Source: Actinomycetota bacterium
GTDB lineage: Bacteria > Actinomycetota > Aquicultoria > Subteraquimicrobiales > UBA9087
Length of the DNA: 64,000 nucleotides
Direction: 5' to 3'
Assembly: GCA_030019215.1 (NCBI GenBank)
Contig: JASEEZ010000005.1
Span: 1-64,000, forward strand
Shown here: piece by piece, positions 38,132 through 47,045 of the stretch
How the letters are laid out: the number at the start of each line of letters is the position of its first letter
How positions within the stretch are numbered: the stretch's first letter is position 1
Notes under the pieces: model-generated
Seen by the model: only the letters and a program-made list of their open reading frames with translations
What the model was told of the DNA's origin: nothing
Database searches by the model: none
Made by a program: the position numbers and the translations under genes

Positions 38132-38542
38132 ATGAGAGTTTTTTTGAAGGATGAAAGGGCCTTCAGCCTGCTGGAGGTCATGGGGGCGTTAACCATCATA
38201 GCCATCATTCTGATTCCCATCTACATCATGTTTTATGAGGGAATCCGCTATGTTGGTATGTCCAAGAACCAGAACCAGGCGGCTAGCTATGGCCAGGAGA
38301 GGGTGGAGCACATCAGGAACATGACTTATACAAACATCACCGAGACCAACCTACCTGATGAGACTCAAACTTTGGGTAATATGGTGTTCACGAACCACGT
38401 GGATGTGGTCTCTTCCCCCACCGAGGTAGAAGGAGCGGACCCAAACATCAAGAAAATAGTCGTGACCGTCTCCTGGGTTGAGAATGAGGCCACTAAAACC
38501 GTTTCTCTAGCGACTCTTCGGACGAAAACACTGGAGGACTGA
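38132..38542 (+). CDS. Minor prepilin (PilV-like, set 2)
   Basis: 'KDERA|FSLLEVMGALTIIAIILIPIYIMFYEG'. Confidence 0.82.
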   Translation: MRVFLKDERAFSLLEVMGALTIIAIILIPIYIMFYEGIRYVGMSKNQNQAASYGQERVEHIRNMTYTNITETNLPDETQTLGNMVFTNHVDVVSSPTEVEGADPNIKKIVVTVSWVENEATKTVSLATLRTKTLED

Positions 38543-38550
38543 AGGGAGCC

Positions 38551-39255
38551 ATGCCGACCTTCTTTAAGAAAGATAGGGGATACACTCTCGTTGAGTTGCT
38601 CGTGGCGGTGGGAATTCTCTGGATTGTTCTGGGCGGGATCTACACCCTTTTTATCGGTGGGGAGGATATCTGGGACATTGGGGACAGGCAGATTGAGGCT
38701 CAGCGAAGCGCCAGGGTGGCGATGCTCAGGATAGCTCAGGAGCTCAGAGAGTGCTATGAGGTAACGGCTTTGTCCGAGTATAGCCTGACACTCAGGGGGA
38801 TACAGGTGAGCGGGGAGGTTTTGGCACCGGATACATCCACTAATCCTCTTCGAACTTTTGGCCCGTCGGCTCATAGTCCTTGGATACAGGAGGCGGCGCC
38901 GACCATCTATCGGGCCGGGACACCTCGCCCATCCAGTGACTATTCTGTGGATTACGCGGATGGGAAGGTCACCTTCAACGACGATGTGACCGATGAGGTT
39001 ACCGCCGATTACACCCACGATGAGACCCTGACCATCTCCCTTTCGAATGGGTCTTTGATCAGGACTACCAGCACCACGAGCACTGTCCTGGCAGAATATA
39101 TCACGAACGAGTCGGCATCCACCTCTGTCTTTGTCGGAGATAAGGCGCTTCCCGATACCAGATTGATCACCACTATTCTGATAGTGGACAGGGATCCGAC
39201 GAAGCGCCCGGCGGCCTACACACTTGAGAACAAGTGCAGGTTGAGGAAGAAATGA
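38551..39255 (+). CDS. Minor prepilin (PilW-like, set 2)
   Basis: 'KDRG|YTLVELLVAVGILWIVLGGIYTLFIGG'. Confidence 0.83.
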   Translation: MPTFFKKDRGYTLVELLVAVGILWIVLGGIYTLFIGGEDIWDIGDRQIEAQRSARVAMLRIAQELRECYEVTALSEYSLTLRGIQVSGEVLAPDTSTNPLRTFGPSAHSPWIQEAAPTIYRAGTPRPSSDYSVDYADGKVTFNDDVTDEVTADYTHDETLTISLSNGSLIRTTSTTSTVLAEYITNESASTSVFVGDKALPDTRLITTILIVDRDPTKRPAAYTLENKCRLRKK

Positions 39256-40730
39256 AACGGTGGTGTGAGATGATTGATGGGCTGAAGCGCAGGATAATCG
39301 AAGAGGGAGGGTATACGCTCGGGTTTACCCTGGGTGTGGTCTCGATCCTGACGATCCTTGGGGCCGGTCTTCTTTTGATGGTCGGTCACGAGATGACCAT
39401 GATCGCCAAGCACGCCGACTCCACCCGTGCCTATTACCTGGCCGAGTCCGGAATAAACCACGCCCTCTGGAATCTGGACAAAGGCCTTTCGGGTGCTGTG
39501 GGAAGCGAGACCACTCAAACCGCTTTGGGAGCCGGCAGTTACTACACCACCTATGAATCAAATACGCGCTTGCTCACCTCGGTGGGAACCGTTGGCAGTG
39601 TGAGCAGGAGGATAAGGGTCCGCACCAAGCAAGAGGAGTTGCCCCTGTCGCTTCAGAGGGCGGTGACCGCCGCCAAGTCGAACGACATTCCTGGGAACAA
39701 GGATCCGGATGCCGAGGATAATGTCTTCATCTGCAACGATACTACTGACACGGAGAGAGTTCTCATCTGTGGTAGCAAAGGCACCTGGACTATTCATGGG
39801 TGGTTATTTAATCTCCAGGAGACGACCTCGAGTTCAAACTATCTGGGCTGGGCTTATAATGTGAAGGGTGTCGAGCCGACCAAATACAGATATGTGGCTG
39901 GCTCCAATGAATACCCCGAGGCTCACTGGAAGGACTGGGAGAAAGACAAGGGGACGGACATTGCTCCGGAGCTACCCAACTTCCGGACGGCCCCCTACGA
40001 AGAGGAGATTCGGACTGCCAAGACCACCGGGACGGCTGGGGATACGACTTGGACGGGAATCAAGACCCTTCAGGGGGGCGAGAAATACTACTTCAAGAGC
40101 AATTTGACCATCGACGGTGCGACGATTACTTGCGATAGCACCGAGACCGCGGCGGTAATCGTCGCTTACGGAAATATCACCATTCGGGATTCCACCATCG
40201 GCGACGCCGCTGGTGGCAAGATCAAGATCATCGCCGGGGGCTGGGATGATGACGATCCTGGAACCAACGTGGATGCCTTGACCATCGAGGGGAATAACAA
40301 TTCTAAATATACCTATCTGGGCAAGGACATTGAGCTCTACAGCAACGCTCAGACCAGGGTGAATGACCACGTCTATCGTTTAGCGGAGGGTTGCTCCAGC
40401 ATGTTGCTTTCAAGATACACTCTTTACATCGAGTCCAGCTACAGCAGCGGCCCCGCGGGCACCGGTTATAATATCGACCTCGAGGGAGTGGTCTTCTCCC
40501 GGGAGGGCATACGCTTTCGAACCGAGGGGGGCGGTCGTCGAGTGCGGATTCGGGGAAGCATCATCGCCGGTGATTTGCAGAACCCCGATGGTCGACTCCA
40601 CTTCGGTAATATCAAGAAGCAGCTGTGGCTAGTTTACGACAGGGGTGCCATCCCCGAGGCGGGTGTGAAGAGCGCTTTCGGGGCGATCTCGGGTGTGACG
40701 CTGGACTATACCACCTGGCGGGAAGATTGA
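39252..40730 (+). CDS. PilX-like large pilus protein lacking E5 (set 2)
   Basis: 'EEGGYTLGFTLGVVSILTILGAGLLLMVGHEMTMIAKHADSTRAYYLAESGINHALWNL'; start refined to 39252. Confidence 0.75.
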   Translation: MKRWCEMIDGLKRRIIEEGGYTLGFTLGVVSILTILGAGLLLMVGHEMTMIAKHADSTRAYYLAESGINHALWNLDKGLSGAVGSETTQTALGAGSYYTTYESNTRLLTSVGTVGSVSRRIRVRTKQEELPLSLQRAVTAAKSNDIPGNKDPDAEDNVFICNDTTDTERVLICGSKGTWTIHGWLFNLQETTSSSNYLGWAYNVKGVEPTKYRYVAGSNEYPEAHWKDWEKDKGTDIAPELPNFRTAPYEEEIRTAKTTGTAGDTTWTGIKTLQGGEKYYFKSNLTIDGATITCDSTETAAVIVAYGNITIRDSTIGDAAGGKIKIIAGGWDDDDPGTNVDALTIEGNNNSKYTYLGKDIELYSNAQTRVNDHVYRLAEGCSSMLLSRYTLYIESSYSSGPAGTGYNIDLEGVVFSREGIRFRTEGGGRRVRIRGSIIAGDLQNPDGRLHFGNIKKQLWLVYDRGAIPEAGVKSAFGAISGVTLDYTTWRED

Positions 40731-40932
40731 CCCTGAGGTTGAGCGAAAATTTGCCGATAATAGAGGTGAAGTGGAAAAAATTGCCCGAAAAAAAGGGAAA
40801 TTGGGATTTTTAACGAATAGGTACTTAAAATTCATACGGAATTGACCATTGCCCCGCCCTAAAGGAATAGCGGAAGAACTGGATTTACCTTTGTGGTAGA
40901 ATCGTTGAGACTACGATCGCAGGAGGGTTGGT

Positions 40933-42057
40933 TTGGGCATTTTTTCATTTGGTAAAGGGTTAGCGTCCATAGGTTTGGACATCGGGACGAACACCTTTCG
41001 AGTGGCCCAGCTCAAGTCCATCTCCGGCTCGCCTACGCTTGTGAACTACGGCAGCATCAAGATTCCTGTTGGGGCCGTTGTGGAGGGCGAGGTATTGGAT
41101 GTGGAGGCGGTCTCCCGTTCCCTGGCCGACCTCTGGAAGAAGACCGGTTTGAGGGATAAAAAGGTCATCATTGGGGTGGCTAATCAAAAGGTCATCGTCC
41201 GCCTCGTTGAGTTCCCCTATATGGAAAAAGACGAACTCAAGGGAGCCATTCAGTATCAGGCTCAGGATTACATCCCTATTCCCGTGGAGGAGGCTATCCT
41301 CGATTTTCAGGTGGTTGGGGAGTTCGTGGGCGAGAACGAGGCGCGCATGATGGAGGTTCTTCTGGTGGCGGCCCAGAAGGATATGATTCAGAACAACGTC
41401 ATTGCCGTGGAAAATGCCGGCTTAAAAGCCGAGGTCATAGATGTTTCTTCTTTTGCCGTAATCCGATCTCTATTGGAAGTGCCTCCCGTGGTTCCCGCGG
41501 AAGGAGAGGAAGAGGCAATCGCCCTAATCAATATCGGGGCGGGAATTACCAACATTGTCGTCGTCGAGAAGGGTATCCCCCGCTTCACCCGAGTTACTTC
41601 TCTAGCTGGAAACACCTTCACCCGGGCTTTAGAGGAATCTCTGGGTATATCCTTTGACGAAGCAGAAGAGTTAAAGACGAAGGTTGGCTTATCTCCTTTA
41701 AAGGGCAAGAAGGGGGGAAAGAAGTCGGCCAAGGAAGCGGAGCGAATCAAGAGTGCTCAGGAAGTTTTGGAGGGTGAAATTGGTAAGTTTGCGGCTGAGA
41801 TTCGTCGGTCTTTCGACTACTACTTAAGTCAGCGGCCCCAGGTTAAGAGCATTCGGAGGATTGTACTGAGTGGCGGAGGCGCCGGAATGAACAACCTGGC
41901 TTCTCATCTTGAGGCCAACTTGCAGACGACGGTGGAGTTGGGACACCCCCTTCAAAAAGTTCAGGTGAGCCCGGGGCTTTCAAAAGAGGAGTTAGAGCAG
42001 GAGAAGCTTTCCCTGGCCATTTGCATCGGTCTTGCCTTGCGGAGGTTTGAAGAATGA
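40933..42057 (+). CDS. pilM: Type IV pilus assembly protein PilM
   Basis: 'SIGLDIGTNTFRVAQLK', 'VVLSGGGAGMNNL'-like actin fold; followed by pilN/pilO. Confidence 0.93.
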   Translation: MGIFSFGKGLASIGLDIGTNTFRVAQLKSISGSPTLVNYGSIKIPVGAVVEGEVLDVEAVSRSLADLWKKTGLRDKKVIIGVANQKVIVRLVEFPYMEKDELKGAIQYQAQDYIPIPVEEAILDFQVVGEFVGENEARMMEVLLVAAQKDMIQNNVIAVENAGLKAEVIDVSSFAVIRSLLEVPPVVPAEGEEEAIALINIGAGITNIVVVEKGIPRFTRVTSLAGNTFTRALEESLGISFDEAEELKTKVGLSPLKGKKGGKKSAKEAERIKSAQEVLEGEIGKFAAEIRRSFDYYLSQRPQVKSIRRIVLSGGGAGMNNLASHLEANLQTTVELGHPLQKVQVSPGLSKEELEQEKLSLAICIGLALRRFEE

Positions 42058-42665
42058 TCAACATAAACCTGCTTCCCCCGGAAGTTCGCGAGAAGAGAAA
42101 GGCTGAGAAGGTATTCTTCTATACGATCGTTGGAGTAGTGACACTGGTGATCATCCTGGGCGGTGTTTATGGTTATTATTCCTGGCTAGTGGGCCTGGAG
42201 GAGCGACAGCTGGCCAGTATCCAAGCGGAGACCCAGAAGTTCAGCGAGGCGGTAAAGGAGTATGAAATATACGAGAAGAAAAAGGCCGAGTTTCAGGCGA
42301 GAAAGGAAATTGTGGACAAGGCCATGGCCGGCGAGGTGCCCTGGCATAAGATTTTGAACGGAATCAGCATGGTCATTCCCAGCGATGTCTGGTTGACCTC
42401 CTTCAGCGGTAGTGAGGGTGGGTTGAATCTGGCCGGTTTTGCCGTAGATTATGCCTTCGACGAACCCGATTTCGGACACAAGCCGGTTGCCAAATGGATG
42501 GTGCGTTTGGGAGAGGTGAAGGGGATCGTCGACATTTGGCTTACCAGCTCTTCTAAGGGTGACGTTGAAGGGCAGCCGGCGATACAGTTTGGGACAACCA
42601 CCAAGTTAAGTGTTGAGGAGATTGCCCCTGCAACTGCCCCGCCGGCAAAGACTACAGGGGAGTAA
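42054..42665 (+). CDS. pilN: PilN-like pilus assembly protein
   Basis: 'MININLLPPEVREKRKAEK' + TM. Confidence 0.9.
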   Translation: MININLLPPEVREKRKAEKVFFYTIVGVVTLVIILGGVYGYYSWLVGLEERQLASIQAETQKFSEAVKEYEIYEKKKAEFQARKEIVDKAMAGEVPWHKILNGISMVIPSDVWLTSFSGSEGGLNLAGFAVDYAFDEPDFGHKPVAKWMVRLGEVKGIVDIWLTSSSKGDVEGQPAIQFGTTTKLSVEEIAPATAPPAKTTGE

Positions 42666-42672
42666 AGGACGA

Positions 42673-43293
42673 ATGGATCTAAAGAATCTCACTTTTAAGC
42701 AGCGTATCATGCTCGTAGCTGGGGTCGCATTGCTCCTTATGGTCCTTTTTGGGGTTTTTGTTCTGCGGCCGAAGATCAGCCAAGTGGGCCAACTTCGAGC
42801 TCAGCAACGGGAAGAGGAAAAGAAGCTGGAGGCGGCGAAGCTCAATTTGACTCGTCTTCAGGCCATTAAGGCAGAGGCGGTGAAGATCGAGAAGGAGTGG
42901 CTAAAGCTCAACCAGAGGTTTCCCGAGGATCCAGATCTTCCCTCCCTTTTGATAACTCTGCAGGATGCGGCGAATGAGGCTGGAATCGATTTCATCTCCA
43001 TCTCTCCCGGGGAGCTGGCTCCGCAAGAGGGTTATTCGGAATTGTCGCTGAGTATATCGATCTCCGGGACATTCTTTGATGTAGTCGATCTTCTGTATCG
43101 GCTGGAGGGTCTCAGCCGCGAGGTGAGGGTGGATAGTGTCGATATCGGTGTCTCGGACTATCCCGAGCTGTCCGCATCCATAACCACCAGGGCGTTTACC
43201 ATGAGTGGGGCAGCACAGCCAGCTCAAGGTCAACCTCCGGCCGAGGGTGGGGGAACCGGGGCGGGAGGAGCCGAGACTCCGCCCGGTACATAG
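42673..43293 (+). CDS. pilO: PilO-like pilus assembly protein
   Basis: N-terminal TM, coiled coil, 'YSELSLSISISGTFFDVVDLLYRLEGLSREVRVDSVDI'. Confidence 0.85.
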   Translation: MDLKNLTFKQRIMLVAGVALLLMVLFGVFVLRPKISQVGQLRAQQREEEKKLEAAKLNLTRLQAIKAEAVKIEKEWLKLNQRFPEDPDLPSLLITLQDAANEAGIDFISISPGELAPQEGYSELSLSISISGTFFDVVDLLYRLEGLSREVRVDSVDIGVSDYPELSASITTRAFTMSGAAQPAQGQPPAEGGGTGAGGAETPPGT

Positions 43294-43301
43294 GAGGCAA
43301 G

Positions 43302-43856
43302 ATGGCAATAGAAGTAAAAAATATCTCTGTGGCTAAGATCAAGGAGTTTTTGGAAACGCCAAAGGGCAAGAGAGTTACCTTGATTGTTGTAGCAACCCTG
43401 GTGGTGTTCGTGCTCGGCATGGGGTTTTTGTTCTTTTTCCTTTTGGGTAAGGCCCCGCAGGTTCCCGAGAGAGCGGTTCAGCCACCTCTCAAAGCTGAAG
43501 AAACTGCTCCCGCGGAGGCGGTGGAGACGACGGCTCCCGCGCCGGCTGAGGGTTATGAGATATACGAGTACAAGGATCCTTTTAAACCCTTAATCACTGC
43601 ACCAACCACGGAGACCATTGCCGAACCGACCACTCCCACCGCCGGCCCTGTTCCCCTTGCGCTGGACGATATCTTCGTGGAAGATGGCGTAACGTATGCC
43701 TCTATCAGGTATGGGGATGCGGTCTATAAGGTCACGGAGGGCGATAGGGTGGATGAATCCCCTTATCAGGTGCTCTCCATCGGCACGGACAGTGTTGTCC
43801 TTTTATACGGAGATGATAGAATTACACTTAGGCTTGGTGAGGAGATATTGAAGTAG
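43302..43856 (+). CDS. PilP-like lipoprotein-analogue / hypothetical pilus protein
   Basis: TM plus Pro/Ala-rich linker, 'YKDPFKPL' and C-terminal 'VTEGDRVDESPYQVLSIGTDSVVLLYGDDRITLRLGEEI'. Confidence 0.6.
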   Translation: MAIEVKNISVAKIKEFLETPKGKRVTLIVVATLVVFVLGMGFLFFFLLGKAPQVPERAVQPPLKAEETAPAEAVETTAPAPAEGYEIYEYKDPFKPLITAPTTETIAEPTTPTAGPVPLALDDIFVEDGVTYASIRYGDAVYKVTEGDRVDESPYQVLSIGTDSVVLLYGDDRITLRLGEEILK

Positions 43857-43881
43857 GTTCAACTTCCAAGGCTTGGCAGAT

Positions 43882-43916
43882 GAAACGGCACTCCTCACGG
43901 GTGCCGTTTCTTTATT
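43882..43916 (+). terminator. Intrinsic terminator closing the pilMNO unit
   Basis: GAAACGGCAC-TCCTCACGG-GTGCCGTTTCTTTATT. Confidence 0.85.
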
Positions 43917-43930
43917 GTTGGGAGGCGAAG

Positions 43931-45082
43931 ATGCTTAGATTTTTAACGGCGGGAGAGTCCCACGGACCAGCGTTGGTGATCATTGTGGAGGGGCTGCCCT
44001 GCGGGGTCGAGGTTTCCAAAAATTCGATCGATTCGGAGCTGGCCAGGCGTCAGCTTGGAGTGGGACGGGGCGAACGGATGAAGATAGAGAAAGACAGCGT
44101 GGAAATCCTAAGCGGGGTGCGCTTTGGAAAGTCGCTCGGCAGCCCGATAGCCATGTTGATCAGGAACAGGGATTGGGTGAACTGGTCTGAAGTGCTGGCT
44201 CTCGAGGGTACTCAAGAGGTTGAGGCCATAACTCAACCGAGGCCTGGACATGCTGATCTGGTAGGAGCTTTTAAGACTGGCCAAAAGGACATTCGTAATA
44301 TCCTGGAGCGCGCCAGTGCACGGGAGACGGCCGCCCGAGTGGCCGTCGGAGCGTTGGCTAAAGCTCTCTTATCCGAGCTTGATATCTTCATTTTGAGTCA
44401 TGTCATCCGGATTGGCACTTGCGAGGTGAGCATTACTTTCACTCCGAAGCCTGAGGATCTAAAAAAGATAGATACCTCGCTGGTCAGGTGCATCGATGAA
44501 AAGACCAGCGATGCAATGGTGAAGGAGATAAGAAAAGCGGTCGATGATAAGGATTCCCTTGGGGGAGTTTTTGAGGTTCTGGCTTACGGGGTTCCCCCGG
44601 GTTTGGGGAGTTATATCTCCTGGGATGGGAGACTGGATGGGCGCATAGCCAGGGCCATGATGAGCATCCCGGCGATAAAGGGTGTGGAAATAGGCAGCGG
44701 TTTTGAGTTGGCTGGGATGAGGGGGTCGGCTTCTCACGATGAGATATTTTACACACAACTGAAAGGATTTCATCGGGAGACGAATAGGGCCGGTGGTATC
44801 GAGGGCGGTATGAGCAATGGGGAGACGATAGTGGTTCGGGCCGCGATGAAACCAATTCCAACTGTAGGGAAGCCCCTGAGGACCGTTGATATTGTTACCA
44901 AAGAGCAGGTCTTTGCTTTTAAGGAGCGCGCGGACGTGTGCGCTGTCCCCAGCGCGGCGGTAGTGGGAGAGTCCATGCTGGCTATCGAGATAGCCTCCGC
45001 TGTGCTGGAGAAGTTTGGTGGAGACAGTCTAGATGAGCTCAGACGTAACTACCAAGGCTACATCGAAACCTTGAAGGGGTGA
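43931..45082 (+). CDS. aroC: Chorismate synthase
   Basis: 'MLRFLTAGESHGPALVIIVEGLP', 'QPRPGHADLVGAFKTGQKDIRNILERASARETAARVA', 'GGIEGGMSNGE'; start refined. Confidence 0.96.
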   Translation: MLRFLTAGESHGPALVIIVEGLPCGVEVSKNSIDSELARRQLGVGRGERMKIEKDSVEILSGVRFGKSLGSPIAMLIRNRDWVNWSEVLALEGTQEVEAITQPRPGHADLVGAFKTGQKDIRNILERASARETAARVAVGALAKALLSELDIFILSHVIRIGTCEVSITFTPKPEDLKKIDTSLVRCIDEKTSDAMVKEIRKAVDDKDSLGGVFEVLAYGVPPGLGSYISWDGRLDGRIARAMMSIPAIKGVEIGSGFELAGMRGSASHDEIFYTQLKGFHRETNRAGGIEGGMSNGETIVVRAAMKPIPTVGKPLRTVDIVTKEQVFAFKERADVCAVPSAAVVGESMLAIEIASAVLEKFGGDSLDELRRNYQGYIETLKG

Positions 45083-45092
45083 TAAATTACAT

Positions 45093-45398
45093 TGTTAACA
45101 AGTCAGGTCAACATTCTGGTCTTTATACAAACAAAGGTCGATGGGATTATCTGGGGCTATATAGCTCGGCCATATGCCACGAAGACACCCCGAAAACCCC
45201 GACGAGTCGGGGAACGGGGCAGGCGCGGCCGTTTACCCCGTGGCGAGTGAAGCGAGCTTTGCGGGGCCGCTCGGGTCTCGCCCCGCACTAGGGGTTCTTT
45301 GATGATTCATGGGTTTCGTTAGCGGAGCTCCGACACGGTCTTCTTAGGCAAATAGGCCTCGCCCCTGTATAGAGGTGCCAACTTAACTTGCTTCTAGG
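45093..45398 (+). repeat. Family A structured element copy 3
   Basis: Outer TTAACAAGTCAGGTCAACA / TGCCAACTTAACTTGCTT; CGAAGACACC ... GCGCGGCCG ... GGGGCCGCTCGGGTCTCGCCCCGC ... GGAGCTCCGACACGGTCTTCTTAG. Confidence 0.75.
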
Positions 45399-45426
45399 CC
45401 ACGATGATATTTTTGCAGAAGGGTGA

Positions 45427-45957
45427 ATGGGTATGCGAAATGTTGTGCTCATAGGTTTCATGGGTTCGGGTAAGAGTAGCGTGGGGCGGAAACTGGCTGG
45501 GGAACTGGGCCTAAGATTTGTGGATACCGACTCCCTCATCGAAGAGAGAACGCACGAGCGAATTGAGGAGATTTTTCGAGATCAAGGCGAGGAGGTTTTT
45601 CGCGCCCTTGAAGCTCAAACGGTGGCTGAGGTTTCTGGCCAAACCGGCCAGGTGATTGCCTGTGGTGGGGGGGCGGTTTTAAGTCCCAGAAATGTTGAAG
45701 CACTCAAGAGAAAGGGATTCCTGGTCTACCTCAAGGCTTCTATACCTGTCATTTACGAACGGGTCAAGGAATCTATGGAAAGGCCTCTCCTCAACGTTTC
45801 AGAGCCAAAGGCTGAAATTGAAAGGCTTTTGGCTTTGAGGGAACGTATCTATGAACGGGTTTCCGATCTCATTGTGGACACCACCGATCGCTCCATCGAG
45901 GAGATTGTGGATGAGATTAAGCGGAGACTAAAGGAGATGAAATGGGAGAGCGAGTAG
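45427..45957 (+). CDS. aroK: Shikimate kinase
   Basis: 'VLIGFMGSGKSSVGRKLAGELGLRFVDTDSLIEER', 'IACGGGAVLSPRNVEALK'. Confidence 0.95.
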   Translation: MGMRNVVLIGFMGSGKSSVGRKLAGELGLRFVDTDSLIEERTHERIEEIFRDQGEEVFRALEAQTVAEVSGQTGQVIACGGGAVLSPRNVEALKRKGFLVYLKASIPVIYERVKESMERPLLNVSEPKAEIERLLALRERIYERVSDLIVDTTDRSIEEIVDEIKRRLKEMKWESE

Positions 45958-47030
45958 TGGAAGTAGCTCTGGGGGCCAGGGGGTACAAGATCTATATTGG
46001 TTGGGGGAATCTGTCCTCTCTTGGAGAAAAGCTCAGGTCGGTGGTTGTTTCCAATAAGGCGGCTGTGATCAGTCATCCGATAGTTGCTGATCTATACGGA
46101 GAGAAGGTTGTCGGGGGTCTGCGGGAAGCTGGTTTTGAGACTCACCTGCTGAACGTCCCCGATGGCGAGGAATACAAGTCGTTAGAGGTGGCTTCGAATC
46201 TTTACGGCAAATTGGCAGAGTTGGAGTTCCATCGCTCCGATTGCATGATTGCTCTGGGAGGAGGGGTGGTGGGTGATCTGGCTGGTTTTGTGGCAGCCAC
46301 CTATATGCGGGGAGTACCTTTTATCCAGGTTCCCACCACTTTATTGGGGCAGGTCGACAGCGGTATTGGGGGAAAGGTTGCCGTTGATCACCCCAGGGCG
46401 AAGAATCTGATAGGCTGTTTTTATCAGCCGAGGTTTGTTCTTAGCGACGTGAGTACGTTGAAATCTCTACCTGAACCTGAGGTTAAGAGTGGTCTGGCCG
46501 AGGTTATAAAATATGGTTTCCTAGAGGGGGAAAGGCTTCTATCCTTTTTGGAGGCCGATCTGGATTCTCTTCTCGGAATCGAGAGAGATGTTTTAGTCAA
46601 GGTGGTGGCCGAGTGTTGCCGGATGAAGGCTGCTATTGTGGAAGAGGATGAGAGGGATCTCAGTGGCAGGAGAGCGATTCTGAATTACGGACACACCGTC
46701 GGTCATGCTCTCGAGGCGACAACTGGTTACACGAGTATCTCACATGGGGAAGCCGTGGCCATTGGTATGGTTTGTGCCGCGCGGATTGCTCGAAGGCTTG
46801 GCCTCATCGATGAAGCTCTGGTCGAGCGGCATGTTGTCTTGCTGGGCAGAGTGGGTCTCCCCACAAAATTGCCGATATCTGACATTGATTCCATTCAGGA
46901 ACGGATACTCCTGGATAAAAAGAGTCAGGGTGAAGCGAATATTTTCGTCTTGTTGAAGGGCCTGGGCAAGCCCGCCTTGGTTGAAGTTTCCCCCCAGGTG
47001 GTTCGCGAAGCTCTGGAGGAGTGTTCTTAG
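45942..47030 (+). CDS. aroB: 3-dehydroquinate synthase
   Basis: 'IALGGGVVGDLAGFVAATYMRGVPFIQVPTTLLGQVDSGIGGKVAVDHPRAKNLIGCFYQP'. Confidence 0.97.
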   Translation: MGERVVEVALGARGYKIYIGWGNLSSLGEKLRSVVVSNKAAVISHPIVADLYGEKVVGGLREAGFETHLLNVPDGEEYKSLEVASNLYGKLAELEFHRSDCMIALGGGVVGDLAGFVAATYMRGVPFIQVPTTLLGQVDSGIGGKVAVDHPRAKNLIGCFYQPRFVLSDVSTLKSLPEPEVKSGLAEVIKYGFLEGERLLSFLEADLDSLLGIERDVLVKVVAECCRMKAAIVEEDERDLSGRRAILNYGHTVGHALEATTGYTSISHGEAVAIGMVCAARIARRLGLIDEALVERHVVLLGRVGLPTKLPISDIDSIQERILLDKKSQGEANIFVLLKGLGKPALVEVSPQVVREALEECS

Positions 47031-47045
47031 AAAGGTTCTGATGGG

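Noticed and set aside
40767-40778. GCCGATAATAG upstream of pilM
   Set aside because: No -35 TAAR at correct spacing; not included in the promoter set.
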